In this document: piece by piece, positions 23,131 through 34,274 of the stretch
Layout of the letters: each line of letters starts with the position of its first letter
Numbering within the stretch: the first letter of the stretch is position 1
Origin: Symbiodinium natans
Taxonomy: Eukaryota; Sar; Dinophyceae; Suessiales; Symbiodiniaceae
Assembly (NCBI GenBank): GCA_905221605.1
Contig: CAJNDS010002484.1
Location: 1-64,000, forward strand
Length of the DNA: 64,000 bases
Reading direction: 5' to 3'
The notes under the pieces: generated by a model
What the model was told of the DNA's origin: nothing
What the model saw: the letters and a program-made list of their open reading frames with translations, nothing else
Databases searched by the model: none
Program-made: the position numbers and the translations under genes

Positions 23131-23210
23131 CAGGGGTCGGACCTATATATGATGACTCTGCGATAATAACCCCCAAAACCCTATTCTGCTTCTTCAGGCT
23201 CCTTCAGTAC
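23131..23210 (+). mobile_element. Family B MITE-like element, copy 2
   Basis: Starts CAGGGGTCGGACCTATATAT, contains GATAATAACCCCCAAAACCC, and ends in a TTCAGGCTCCTT relative of the AGGCCCCTA terminus. Confidence 0.65.
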
Positions 23211-24049
23211 AAAGGTTTCGGGGCCGCGGGTGATCAGAAGTTGACACCCCAAAAGGGGCCCCAATGTAGAACAAAGCCCCAAATGCCTCTCATGGCCATG
23301 CCTGCATCACATGGTGTGTGTGACACGGCCAAAAACCTCAATCACACTACTGGTCTGGGCGGTGTTAGTAGGACACCTACCTCCCGGATTCCTACTGAAG
23401 GACCAGAAAGCACAGCAAGGTAAGGGTCCTGCCACTAGGGTCCTATGCCGCATCCTACTCTCCCCTGAACTAGGAAGCTCTCAGTTTCCCCTATACCAGA
23501 AACTGTTGGCTCGCGTTTGAGCAGCTGCCTGCAAAGCAGCACACGCTCAGAACATTGAAAGCAGGAATGCGATTGCCATCGCCTCATGCAAAGTCGCAGA
23601 ATATTTCCGGTGTCTGCTTCCTTGCAGTCTTGCCTAAACCCACCGTCAACTCCAAATCCCGATGTTCCGCGCAGCTCCGCGCTGCATTTCCTTCTTGGTG
23701 CTTAGGGTTTAGGGTTGAGGGTTTAGGGTTTAGGGTTTAGGGTGAAGGGTGAAGGGTCTTTACGTTTCTTCTCCTTTAGGCCTGCTGGGCCCTCTTGCGC
23801 CTTAAAAAAATCCAGATGCTGCCGAGTCTTAGGCCCGGTGCTGGCATCCTGGTGCTGCAAGCTTCAGAAGTTTCTCTGGGAACTTAAAGTCTACGGTTTC
23901 GGGCTTCGGGTTTCGAGTTTTTGGGTTGAGGGTTGAGGGATTAGGGTTGAGGGTTGAGGGTTTAGGGTTTAGGGTTTAGGGTTTCGGGCTGAAGGGTGAG
24001 GGTTTGGGGTTTAGGGTAGGGTTCCCAAGAATCTCCAACATGTTCGAGT

Positions 24050-24172
24050 AGTACAGGGGTCGGAAGCATGACTAATGGCAATTTCTCACAGGCCCTTTAT
24101 AGTTAGACTACCATATCCCATCATATCCCCCAAAGCCCTCTTATGATTTTTAAAGGCCCCTCCTTAGTAGCT
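24050..24172 (+). mobile_element. Family B MITE-like element, copy 3
   Basis: Starts AGTACAGGGGTCGGAAG, contains ATATCCCCCAAAGCCCTCTT and ends AAGGCCCCTCCTTAGTA. Diverged internally. Confidence 0.6.
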
Positions 24173-24620
24173 CCAAAGGCCAGCTGTCAGCCGATGAATG
24201 GGGTGCAGTGCGGAGGGTACAGACCGGCGTTGGATCAGTTCCTTTCGACTCTTGGATAGGCCGTCCCGTCCGCACCGCAAGGCAGACTGAACAAAAAATT
24301 TCGGAAGGAAAGAACGCCCATGGCATGTTCAGGCCAGAGCGACTTGTGAGAACAGGACGCCATCTGCCCCCTGTCCTCTCTCATCGCACTGCTGAAATGG
24401 AAACGTGCCAGCGACTCCGGCATAATGAAGAAAGAAACTCGAGACTCGAGCCCCCCAACCGCAAACCCGATTCAAATAGGACATAGAAGCCATGAATCCT
24501 CACCCCATGTACCTAAATGGGAATACTTGGGCCTTAAAGTACCGCCTATATAGGGACTCTTGGGCCCAAGTGTACAATGTGTACATGGACCCTTAGGGCC
24601 CTAAACCCCAAACCTGTACC

Positions 24621-24708
24621 AACCCTAAACCCTAAACCCTGAATCCTAAACCCTAAACCCTAAACCCTAAACCCTAAACCTTAAACCCTAAACCCTAAAC
24701 CCCAAGCC
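24621..24708 (-). repeat. CCCTAAA array
   Basis: About 12 heptamers with two single-base variants. Confidence 0.95.
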
Positions 24709-24825
24709 GGATGTAAAGAGCTTGGCCCAAGCTTGGCCAAGCCGCAGCTGGCATTAAAAAGCGGCGCGCCACACTCCACTCCAGCCCCCACACCGGTAAT
24801 AGAGGGGCGTGAATAATGAGAATAG

Positions 24826-25032
24826 GGTTTAGGGTTTAGGGGGTTTAGGATTTAGGGTCTAGGGTTTAGGGTGTAGGGTTTTTTTTGGGGTTTAGGGTTT
24901 AAGGTTTAGGGTGTAGGTGTTTTTTGGGTTTAGGGTTTAAGGTTTAGGCTTTAGGCTTTAGGCTTTAGGCTTTAGGCTTTAGGCTTTAGGCTTTAGGCTT
25001 TAGGCTTTAGGCTTTAGGCTTTAGGCTTTTCC
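24826..25032 (+). repeat. TTTAGGG array grading into TTTAGGC heptamers
   Basis: The left half holds TTTAGGG units with insertions. From 24944 to 25029 there are about 12 perfect TTTAGGC units, a homogenised variant also found at 58155-58290. Confidence 0.95.
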
Positions 25033-25039
25033 TTAATTT

Positions 25040-25148
25040 AGTGGCCTGAATAATTAAGATAGGGTTTTGGGGGGTTATTTCGGTATATTTAATTACAAAG
25101 GGACCAGAAGCGGAAACGATTCGTAATTATTCCAACCCCTATAGTACT
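25040..25148 (-). mobile_element. Family B MITE-like element, copy 4
   Basis: Reverse-orientation copy: GGCCTGAATAATTAAGATAG, GGGTTTTGGGGGGTTATT, AAAGGGACC and TTATTCCAACCCCTATAGTAC. Confidence 0.7.
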
Positions 25149-25386
25149 CCGCTCATTGCGGGTACACGTTTGGGAATTAGGGGTCGAGGGTTGGGGGTTT
25201 GTCTCAGGCCAGTGCTGCTTCCTGCTGACCCTTGCCCACCCTAAACCCTGGACCCTAAACCCTAAACCCTAGACCCTAAACCCCCCTTCCCGAAACCCTA
25301 AACCCCTCTTACCCAGTTAAAGGGTTGAGGGTTTGGGGCTCGAAAAATCGAAGGTTTAGGACCTTGACGCTCGGCTTGGCTTCTGC

Positions 25387-25479
25387 TAAACCCTAAACCC
25401 TAAACCCTAAAACCCTAAAACCCTAAACCCTAGCTAAACCCTAAACCCTAACCCTAAACCCTAAACCCTAAACCCTATG
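25387..25479 (-). repeat. CCCTAAA array
   Basis: About 12 units, some with an extra A or one A fewer. Confidence 0.94.
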
Positions 25480-26690
25480 TGCAAGGCCTTGAGCTCAACA
25501 TTTCTCAGGAGAATATTGCGTATGTTGAAACAAAGCCAGAAACTCTTTAATTCACCTGCATAGGAAAGTAGCCACAACTTAACTTACATGTTCAATAGCA
25601 GTGAGAGAAATTTCAAGATTTCAGGGAATGACTGAAAGGTCTTCCGGGCTTCCCGAAAGATTTTAAGTTTGGGAATTTTCAGTTCAAAGATATCCTTTGA
25701 AGCTCCTTGACTTGCTGGAGGAAACTGGAGAAAATGTTTGGGGACTCCATGAACTTTGCTCATTAAGTTGCTTAAACAGCCTACTTGAAGTCTAAAGCCT
25801 GAACCCTGAACCCTAAACCCTAAGCCCTAAGCCTTAAGCCCGCAAAAACGACTGCAGGTTCCCCCAAAGTTCTTGTACTAGTTTTTCGGGATCCTAGGCC
25901 GCTCTCTATCCCAAAGACGAGGAGCACACGACGCCAGATTTTGGTCGATGGTGTTCTGGTTTAGGCTTTAGGGTTTAGGGCTTAGGGCTTAGGGCTTAGG
26001 GTTTAGGGGTTCTGTGCGGATCTTGGTCTGAATACTGGCACGGTACAGAAACAAAGCAAACAGACAGAAAACGCCCCCAACGCCCCAACTTACAGTAAGT
26101 TGTTCATTTTCGGGACGCGATGGAAGATGCAACACACTCCACACAATGGGGTGCAATTCGTGCAGACCTGCTTCCCAAACAGGGGAGACGCGTGAATGAC
26201 ACGCGCACCAAAATCCAGGGCTTAGGGATTCGGGCTTAGGGGGCTTAAGGGGCTCAAACCATCGACCCCAAACCGCCACATCACAAGCTCAGTCGGGATC
26301 CACTTCGGCCTACGGCCCTACTCAACCACCACTAGACTGTTTTAACCAAACTTGAATCTTGACCCTGAGTTGTAAATCCTAAAGCCCAAACATTCAGGGC
26401 CTGGGGCTCTCTTGCCTACCATTCCGGATCCCCCGAGGGGACTTTGTGGGTTAAGAACTTACAAGGGAGCCTTACCCCAAACGATAACCAGGAAGCTCAG
26501 TAACTTAGGATTAAACAGGACGTCCTTTTTTGCTTAAAGGGGTTTAATCAGGGAACCTAAACCCCTCCAAAAAGGGAATAAGGGTACTACTGGGCATCCT
26601 CGATAAAGAATACGGGCCCGCTCTGGGAACTGACATTTCAGTGGGCGAGGCCGGGGGCGAGAGCCTGCCCGATGTTTAGGGGGTCAAAAC
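25480..26690. other. Spacer without a supportable gene
   Basis: Relatively AT-rich unique DNA at 25480-25790, then mixed DNA with a few TTAGGGC units at 25965-26010. A 96-codon minus-strand frame (25989-26279) has no known motif. Confidence 0.45.
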
Positions 26691-26749
26691 CCTAAACCCT
26701 AAACCCTAAACCCTAAACCCTAAACCCTAAACCCTAAACCCTAAACCTA
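26691..26749 (-). repeat. CCCTAAA array
   Basis: About 8 perfect heptamers. Confidence 0.96.
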
Positions 26750-28103
26750 CCAAGTTGCGGGCTTCGTCGTTTCGGGTGTCGGGGTTTCAAAGCACCCATT
26801 TTCAGACATGGCGCATTTCCCAAACTAGGGGGCGGACCCCTTCTATACCCCAAATAGAGTAGAATCGTAGAATCTCCTTAAAGGGACCCCCGAGAAAGAG
26901 CCCCGCATGAGGGGAGGTTCAGGGCCAGACGTGTCATCTGCGCCTGAACAACCCTTCAAGTCTTGACCTTGGTTTCGGGGTGTGTGAAGGGCGCGAGCCA
27001 GATGAATTGAAAGGAATTCCCGGCCACTAAAAAGCTAGGAGGATCCCATCGTTCTGTGCCAGTTGCTTGGCGAGATTTGGAGTTCTGCATGCCAGTTCAA
27101 ATCTACAGTCCGGAACCAGCCCCAACCCCCAACCCCTAAACCCTAAACCCTAAACCCCCCTAGATCCAAGGCTGCGGCCATGAGAATCAACTGCCTAGGG
27201 GGGGGGGGGGAGGGTTAGGCCTTCAAACGCCTTGTAACCGAAAGCAACCAAACACCCTAGACCCCAACCCATAAACCCGAGGGGTTTAGGGTTTAGGGTT
27301 TAGGGTTAATTAAGGGGGTTGAGATAGTTGCTGCTACGCCCGTCTTAGCAAGCCCGTCATCCGTCCGAATGTCGTCCAGGCAAATGGCTGTCGCGAGACA
27401 TTGGGAGTTGATATAACTTGTGGGCTCTTTTGGTACCCTAAACTGCAAGGAACGTACAATACATAAATACACAATCTCAGAAAGGTGACCACAAGTTCAA
27501 TCAGCCCCCAGATAGAATATGACAGCGATACACGCTGGATGCGAGAAGGGGGGGATGTTTAAATTCTCCCAGCCCTGAGAGCCTAAACCTTGAAGAAATA
27601 CCCCAGGAAAGACAAGTTCACACTTTGAACTAAAATAACCAAAGCTGGCAAAATAAGTTGGAGATGCAGTTACACCTTATCAGCCCTAACCCGAAACTTC
27701 GGAACCCTCCACGGGTTCACCCCCGAACCCCAACTATAGAGTTTAGGGTTCATCTTAGGGAAACTTCGTGGTCCCTTCATATGGGGCCATGTAACCCTAA
27801 ACCCGAAACCCTAAGCTACCCTAAGAAAACTGCCCGAAGAGTTCAGGGTCCCTAATTGCCTCTGTCTTGCGGAGTTCTGCACTAGATTTGCGCTTTTTTG
27901 GGGCTCGCGGAAGTTTAATTGTTTAGGGTTTAGGGTTTGGGGTTTGGGGTTCAGGGGGTTTTTGGGATTAGGGTTCAGGGCTTAGAATGAAATTGGGGGG
28001 TTACCGGCGTTCATCCCCCCCTGTTCGGCTTATGGATGCCGCCCTCGAGGCCTGCCACGGTCAATCACCCATCGAGAAAGCCGGCATGTCGAGCCGAGCC
28101 TGC
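26750..28103. other. Spacer with one family C copy, no supportable gene
   Basis: Contains the family C copy at 26815-26894, a G-run at 27200-27210, isolated telomere-type units near 27280-27310 and 27925-27945, and otherwise unique DNA with only short frames. Confidence 0.45.
26815..26894. mobile_element. Family C element
   Basis: ATTTCCCAAACTAGGGGGCG, CCCCTTCTATACCCCAAATA and AAAGGGACCCCC align with the copy at 59676-59742. The right inverted terminus is missing. Confidence 0.6.
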
Positions 28104-28172
28104 AGGGTTTAGGGTTTAGGGTTTAGGGTTTAGGGTTTAGGGTTTAGGATTTAGGGCTTAGGGTTTAGGGTT
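28104..28172 (+). repeat. TTTAGGG array
   Basis: About 9 heptamers. Confidence 0.95.
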
Positions 28173-28567
28173 CGGGGTCTAAGGTAACCATGCATGCCCC
28201 TTAACAGAACCCCAGATAGGCCAAGCAAGATGAACGTGGTAGTTCTCGACCTTTGGGACACAGCAAATAGGGTTCAGAAGGGCTTAGGGCTGTCCTGCAG
28301 CAAACGGGGGAAACGTCGAGGTGCTCGTCAGTCTCAGAGCCCTTAGCCTCAAGTCCTTTGACCAAACCCTCAACCCTAAGCCTGAACCCTATCATGCGCA
28401 GTGCAAAAAGTGCCCAATTCGAGCTTGAATCGGCTCTACCTACTGCAACTCTAAGGCTGCCCTTGATCTCTGGAAAGCCCAACAACCCTTAATGCTCCCA
28501 ACATCCCTCCAAAAGCCCCAAAGCCCGAAAACCCAAAAACACTAAATCACTAAACCCCAAAACGGTT

Positions 28568-28783
28568 TTGGGCTTAGGGTTTAGGGTTTAGGGTTTAGGG
28601 TTTAGGGTTTAGGGTTTAGGGTTTAGGGTTTAGGGTTTAGGGTTAGTGTTTAGGGTTTAGAGTTTAGGGTTTAGGGTTTAGGGTTTAGGGTTTAGGGTTT
28701 AGGGTTTAGGGTTTAGGGTGTAGGGTTTAGGGTGTCGGGTTTAGGGTTTAGGGTTTAGGGTTTAGGGTTTAGGGTTTAGGGTT
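28568..28783 (+). repeat. TTTAGGG array, about 30 units
   Basis: One of the longer heptamer arrays, with a few single-base variants (TGTAGGG, TAGAGTT). Confidence 0.97.
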
Positions 28784-29216
28784 GCCAAAATCACAAAGCC
28801 GGAAATCGTCCCACAAAAGCGCCAGAACCCCAACACCCCGAACACCGAAACCCCGTGGGCTGTTGGGCACCCGGCACCACCACGAGCCACAAACACCACC
28901 AAAGCAATGCATGGTGGGACAGGCCCCGAGACATCCAAAGCCCCGAAATAACCGAAACCCTGGGCCCTAAACCGTGAGATCCTTCCACTCTAACCCTAAA
29001 CCCTAAACCCTAAACCCCCCAAACCCTAACCCCCAAACCCCAAACCCTAAATCCTAAACCCCCGAACCTAAACCCTAAGCCCTAGATCCTAAACCCCCTC
29101 AACCCTGCGCCCTTCTGCTGGCCTTGGTCAGGGCAGGATTGATCCGTGCGGCCGCGCTGTCTTGCTGGGTCGCACAATCACGCCGAGTCAAGGCTCGCCT
29201 TTCTCTCGGGGGGCTT

Positions 29217-29352
29217 CGGGTTTAGGGTTTAGGGTTTAGGGTTTAGGGTTTAGGGTTTAGGGTTTAGGGTTTAGGGTTTAGGGTTTAGGGTTTAGGGCTT
29301 AGGGCTTAGGGCTTAGGGCTTAGGGCTTAGGGCTTAGGGCTTAGGGTTTAGA
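29217..29352 (+). repeat. TTTAGGG array ending in TTAGGGC units
   Basis: About 11 TTTAGGG units are followed by 7 TTAGGGC units, a sharp switch of unit type within one array. Confidence 0.96.
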
Positions 29353-29425
29353 GGGTATAGGCTTCAGACTCGCATCGGGTTCCGTGACCCAGAAGCCTAA
29401 GACTTGCCCTGGGGTCTACGGGCTC

Positions 29426-30150
29426 AAGGGTTTAAGGTCTTAAGGGTTTAAGGGTTTAAGGGTTTTAAGGGTTTAAGGGTTTAAGGGTTTAAGGGTTTAA
29501 GGGTTTCAGGGTTTAAGGGTTTAAGGGTTTAAGGGTTTCAGGATTTAAGGGTTTAAGGGTTTCAGGATTTAAGGGTTTAAGGGTTTAAGGGTTTGAGGGT
29601 TTCAGGATTTAAGGGTTTAAGGGTTTCAGGATTTAAGGGTTTAAGGGTTTAAGGGCTTAAGGGTTTTTAAGGGTTTTTAAGGGTGTTTAAGGGCTTAAGG
29701 GTTTTTAAGGGTTTTTAAGGGTTTTTAAGGGGTTTTTAAGGGTTTAAGGGTTTAAGGGTTTTTAAGGGTTTTGAAGGGTGTTTAGGGGCTTAAGGGTTTT
29801 TAAGGGTTTTTAAGGGTTTAAGGGTTTAAGGGCTTAAGGTTTTTAAGGGTTTTTAAGGGTGTTTAAGGGCTTAAGGGTTTTTAAGGGTTTTTAAGGGGTT
29901 TTTAAGGGTTTTTAAGGGTTTTTAAGGGTTTAAGGGTTTTTAAGGGTTTTTAAGGGCGTTTAAGGGTTTAAGGGTTTTTAAGGGTTTTTAAGGGTTTAAG
30001 GGCTTAAGGGCTTAAGGGCTTAAGGGTTTAAGGGTTTAAGGGTTTAAGGGTTTAAGGGTTTAAGGGCTTAAGGGTTTTTAAGGCTGTTTAAGGGTTTTTA
30101 AGGGTTTTTAAGTGTGTTTAAGGGTTTAAGGGTTTAAGGGTTAAGGGTCT
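29426..30150 (+). repeat. TTTAAGGG / TTTTTAAGGG array, about 720 bp
   Basis: An extended array of 8-bp TTTAAGGG units mixed with 10-bp TTTTTAAGGG and GTGTTTAAGGG units. It has a coarse higher-order pattern, with the group starting GGGTGTTTAAGGGCTTAAGG recurring. It is the longest single plus-strand block of its kind in the window. Confidence 0.96.
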
Positions 30151-30957
30151 AGGGTTTAGGGTTTAGAGCTTGGGGTTTCAGGTTTAAGGGCTTCGAGCTT
30201 TGGGTTTAGGGCCTACGGTTTGACCCTTTAAGCTCGAACATAAGTCTGGAGATAGGAGCTTTTCAAAATCACTCTTCTTGACTTCCTAAACGTTTACGAT
30301 AAGTTGGACGGGGACAGGGGATCTTTGCTTGCAAAGCTTTCGTTGCAGGCCTTGGGGTTTGGACTACGTCCGACCCGAACCTGCAAACCGTTGAAAACCG
30401 CTAGAATCCTCCTAACCCCGACTCTTAGGGTAGTTACATGGTCGCCTATAGTATGGGCCCTTAAAGGGCGACCCCTTATATACCCCGTTTCTGCCCCATA
30501 CAACCCAAGGGCCCAGCCTTCAGAACCCTGTGAAGGAGGTAAGGGACCATATCCAGGGCCCACACCCTAAACCCTAAACCCTAAACCCTAAACCCTAAAC
30601 CCTAAGCCCTAAACCCTAAACCCACACCCTAAACCCTAAACTACTCTAAGCCCTAAGCCCCCACCAAAGTGTGAGTTCTTGGAGAACATCTGGCTGTTTT
30701 CCATGGCGTGCTTCGCCGTTGGGAAGGAAAGAACTAGAAATGGATGACCTGGGGGAGGAAGGTTTCGGGTTCAGATTTATAGGGGCCGGGCTTGTAGGGC
30801 TCAGAGGCTTAAGAGGCTTCAAGGGTTACAAGGATTAGAGTTGTCTTGAAGGGTATAGGGTTTAGGGATGGTAGGGCAGAGAATGGCTGAGCCCTTCTAT
30901 GCCTCACTACCTTGTACAACCCAAGGGCCCATACTTCGGAGCCCTAAGCCCGAAGCG
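30151..30957. other. Spacer without a supportable gene
   Basis: Unique DNA with overlapping 88-89-codon frames on both strands at 30294-30570 that match nothing I recognise, then CCCTAAA units at 30564-30655. Confidence 0.45.
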
Positions 30958-31190
30958 GTTAGGGTTTAGGGTTTAGGGTTTAGGGTTTAGGGTTTAGGGT
31001 TTAGGGTTTAGGGTTTAGGGTTTAGGGTTTAGGGTTTAGGGTTTAGGGTTTAGGGTTTAGGGTTTAGGGTTTAGGGTTTAGGGTTTAGGGTTTAGGGTTT
31101 AGGGTTTAGGGTTTAGGGTTTAGGGTTTAGGGTTTAGGGTTTAGGGTTTAGGGTTTAGGGTTTAGGGTTTAGGGTTTAGGGTTTAGGGTC
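30958..31190 (+). repeat. Perfect TTTAGGG array, about 33 units
   Basis: Uninterrupted heptamers for about 230 bp, the longest perfect telomere-type array in the window. It has unique sequence on both sides, so it is interstitial. Confidence 0.98.
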
Positions 31191-31815
31191 CAAACCCCGA
31201 ACCCGAAAACCTGAGCCCTACCTAAGCCCTACCCTTTAAGGGACCCTGCGCCCCGTACACCCGAAACCCTAAACCCGAAACCCCAAAGCCGAAACCATAA
31301 ACCCTCAGACCCGGGGGGGGGCCTTGAAGTCGAGAACCGGGCAGGACTGAGAGCGACGGAATTGTGGCAACCTGGGGTGTTTCGGGCATTCAGGGCATTT
31401 TTGGGGTTTAGGGTTTAGGGTATGTAGGGTTTTGGGGGGCATTTAGGGCATTTAGGGCATTTAGTGTGTTTAGGGTTTAGGGTTTCGGGTTTACGGTTTA
31501 GGGAACTCTGGTCTTCGGGTAGTTCAGACTTTGGCTAATTCCAGCTTACTTCGCATTTGCGGACACTGCTGCAGGTACATCAAAAAGTCGCCTCCAATGA
31601 AATCACAGGAAACCTGTACTGTGAGGGTTTAGGGTTTAGGGTTTAGGGCTTTGGGCTTGGGGTTTTGGGAATTAGGGAACAGTGTACCCGGCAGAACCAG
31701 CACAGGTAAGGAGACAGTGAACGGCACAGCCACCACCTAGCCCCCGAAACCTGTCAGGAACAAGCAAACAAACCACGCTGTCCCATTCAACACAGCACCG
31801 AGCACTAGCGCCCAC
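31191..31815. other. Spacer without a supportable gene
   Basis: Isolated TTTAGGG and GGGCATTTAGG units at 31380-31500 and unique DNA. No frame of note. Confidence 0.45.
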
Positions 31816-31905
31816 CTTAAACCCTAAACCCTAAACCCTAAACCCGAAACCCTAAACCCTAAACCCTAAACCCTAAACTACCCTAAACCCTAAACCCTAA
31901 ACTAA
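31816..31905 (-). repeat. CCCTAAA array
   Basis: About 12 units with small variants. Confidence 0.95.
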
Positions 31906-31997
31906 GTGAGGGGCCGCCTGCGTCGAGCGACAGGGCCGAGGGCCCTACAGCCCGAGCGCTCAAGTGAGAAGAGGAACGGAAAGGTGAGGGTTAAGCC

Positions 31998-32225
31998 TCA
32001 CCGTCTGTCCTGGACAGGCCAACGGATATCGGCCTTTTTAACGACATGGTCAATAACCACCTTTAGCGTTGCTAGAGTATAAGCCCAAATCGTAACCCTT
32101 TGCCTCTCGAGGCCGTTCAGGGTCTCGGGTTTATGGTTTGCCCGAATGGCCAGCGACTTTTTGACGGGTCCTCTCCGCCGGGTCCCCAACAGGTTGGGCA
32201 GGACCTTGAACCTCAAGACCTGCAA
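31998..32225 (-). other. Open frame of 75 codons, unrecognised
   Basis: A minus-strand frame with mixed composition and no simple repeat (it ends VVKKADIRWPVQDRR before the stop). It could be an exon or gene remnant. It abuts the 148-bp tandem repeat, and I recognise no domain. Confidence 0.2.
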
Positions 32226-32227
32226 GT

Positions 32228-32612
32228 AAATAAGGGCCTCTACGGGCCCTGACGTGCCGAAGGCCCGAAAGGGCCGAGGCTACCCCGAACCCCGGCTTAA
32301 GCCCTAGCCCTGGAACTTGAAAAATTGAAATACTCGTTGGCGAAAAAAATCAAAAGGGTTTCCCTGACCTTCAAGTAATAAGGGCCTCTACGGGCCCTGA
32401 CACGCCGAAGGCCCGAAAAGGGCCGAGGCTACCCCCAACCCCAGCTTAAGCCCTAGTCCTGCAACTTCAAAAATTGAAATGCTCGTTGGCGGAAAAAAAT
32501 CAAAGGGTTTCCCTGGCCTTCAAGTAACTAAGGGCCTCTACGGACCCTGACACGCCGAAGGCCCGAAAAGGGCCGAGGCTACCCCCAACCCCAGCTTCAA
32601 CCCTAACACCGC
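32228..32612 (+). repeat. 148-150-bp tandem repeat, about 2.5 copies
   Basis: TAAGGGCCTCTACGGGCCCT starts at 32231 and 32379, and a one-base variant (CGGACCCT) starts at 32529. The shared interior includes GCCGAAGGCCCGAAA, GGGCCGAGGCTACCCC and TTGAAATGCTCGTTGGCG. The third copy is truncated after the first half. Confidence 0.93.
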
Positions 32613-32977
32613 AACTGTAAACGCATAAAGCAAGCATCGGTGCACAAGGAAAAAACAAAAAATAAAAACTATAAACCCCAATAGAGTATAGTTTGCGTGG
32701 CCGGGGTGGGTTGACAAGCAACCCGCGAGCGTGCGGCCGGCGGCGTTTCACACCCGAGCGCGCGCCCTCCCCTGACACACCCTAAACCCTAAACCCTAAA
32801 CCCCCTGAAACCCTACTTCCTAAGTTGTCCAGTAACCTGGGGGGAACCCAAGGTTACCCTTTGGGATTGCATAGGGATTACAATACCCCCCCCCCAAGGT
32901 TGAAGGTTTCCTACTCTACTACTAAGCTTCCCGAACATGAGCAGCGCCCCTGCCGACCCCCGCACGACATGAAAGTT
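32613..32977. other. Spacer without a supportable gene
   Basis: Unique DNA with a few CCCTAAA units at 32778-32800 and a C-run at 32885-32896. Confidence 0.45.
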
Positions 32978-33053
32978 TAGTGTTTAGGGTTTAGGGTTTA
33001 GGGTTTAGGGTTTAGGGCTTAGGGTTTAGGGTTTAGGGTTTAGGGTTTAGGGC
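32978..33053 (+). repeat. TTTAGGG array
   Basis: About 10 heptamers, one TTAGGGC. Confidence 0.95.
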
Positions 33054-33171
33054 AGTCCTGTCAAATAACCGGGCCACTGAAACATGTCAGCAGCTAGGAA
33101 TTTGTGCAAGTCGTCCCTGCCCAAGGGAGGCTTTCTTTACTGGCTTACAGCCTAACCCCAAATCCTACACG

Positions 33172-33345
33172 TTAAACCCTAAACCCCAAACCCTAAACCC
33201 TACACCCTAAATCCTAAACTCTAAGCCCTAAACCCGAAGTCCTAAACCCTAAACCCTAAACCCTACACCCTAAATCCTAAACTCGAAGCCCTAAACCCTG
33301 AGTCCTAAATCCTACACCCCCTAAACCCTACACCCTAAACACCTA
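33172..33345 (-). repeat. Degenerate CCCTAAA array
   Basis: CCCTAAA mixed with CCCTACA and CCTAAAT variants. A segment of about 60 bp (CCCTACACCCTAAATCCTAA) is repeated within it. Confidence 0.9.
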
Positions 33346-34102
33346 AACACCCTAACGCTGAAGACCCTTGCGAACTGATAGCGGCCGGTCCGGCTGGAAG
33401 TCGAGAAAGGTGTTCTTCACCTTTAGGGCTTAGGGTTTAGGGTTTAGGGTTTAGGCTAGGGCTTATGGTTGAGTGTCCAGGGTTTAAAACTTAGAGCCCC
33501 TTGCCGGGGCAACTTCACAGAACTCCCTGTGAAAGGGATCTCCAAAACCAAAGGACCCCTGGTCAGAAGCTCTTCCCCCTCAACCAGATCCGGATTTAGC
33601 AGTCCAAGGGTTGGACCGCTTGGTCTAGGGTTTAGGGCTTAGGGTTTAGGGTCTAGGGTTCAGGGCTTAGGGTTTAAGGTTTGGGGTTTAGGGGCCTAAA
33701 CCCCAAACCCTAAATCCTAAACGTTTAGAGTTGGGCTTATGGCCCAGGATTCAGGGTGGCTTACAGAGTTTCGGGCTTACCAGGATTTTTAGACAAGCAC
33801 TTAACATTCCACATTCCCCTCAATCCAGGTTTTAAGCTTTTGAGTCTTATAGGGGTTGGGATCCCCCCACCACCCCCGGGACCGAATTAGATACACTTAT
33901 TTTACCCTACACCCTAAACCCTAACCCCTAAACCCTAAACCCTAAACCCCAAACCCTAAACCCTAACCCCTTTTGGGACGGGAGGGGGGCCAAAGCCCTC
34001 AATCCGCACGAACTCCACAAGCTTCAGTGGTTCGCACTGCGGCTGAGGGTTTAAAGGTTGAGGGTTTATGGTTTAGGGCTTAGGGGTTGAGGGTTGAGGG
34101 TC

Positions 34103-34274
34103 TACTTGGAGGTTCACGGCTGGTTAGAATTGGGGTTATAAGCAGGGTAACTCTAGATATAAGTGGCTAGAATCTAATTTAGGTTACTTATAACCCTACT
34201 CATATAACCCTAAACCCCAAACCCTAAACCCTAAACCCTAAACCCTAAACCCTAAACCCATGAACCTTCAAGTA
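34103..34274. mobile_element. Family A element with a nested CCCTAAA array
   Basis: Ends TACTTGGAGGTTCACGG and CCATGAACCTTCAAGTA are inverted repeats. The interior GGTTATAAGCAGGGTAACTC and AGGTTACTTATAACCCTACT form the inner pair. Between the inner pair and the right end lies CCCTAAA-type DNA (about 34203-34259, some 8 units) that other copies lack. Confidence 0.8.

Larger units (their letters stand above)
21979..24600. other. Long spacer with MITE-like copies, no supportable gene
   Basis: Holds a family C copy (22026-22121), two family B copies (23131-23210, 24050-24172), small CCCTAAA clusters (22235-22280, 22590-22670) and TTTAGGG clusters (23703-23760, 23928-24020). A 92-codon plus-strand frame (24208-24486) and a 96-codon minus frame (22749-23039) have no family I recognise. 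Confidence 0.5.

Noticed and set aside
30958-31190. True chromosome end (telomere)
   Set aside because: Only about 230 bp long with unique sequence on both sides; all arrays are short and in mixed orientation, so they are interstitial.
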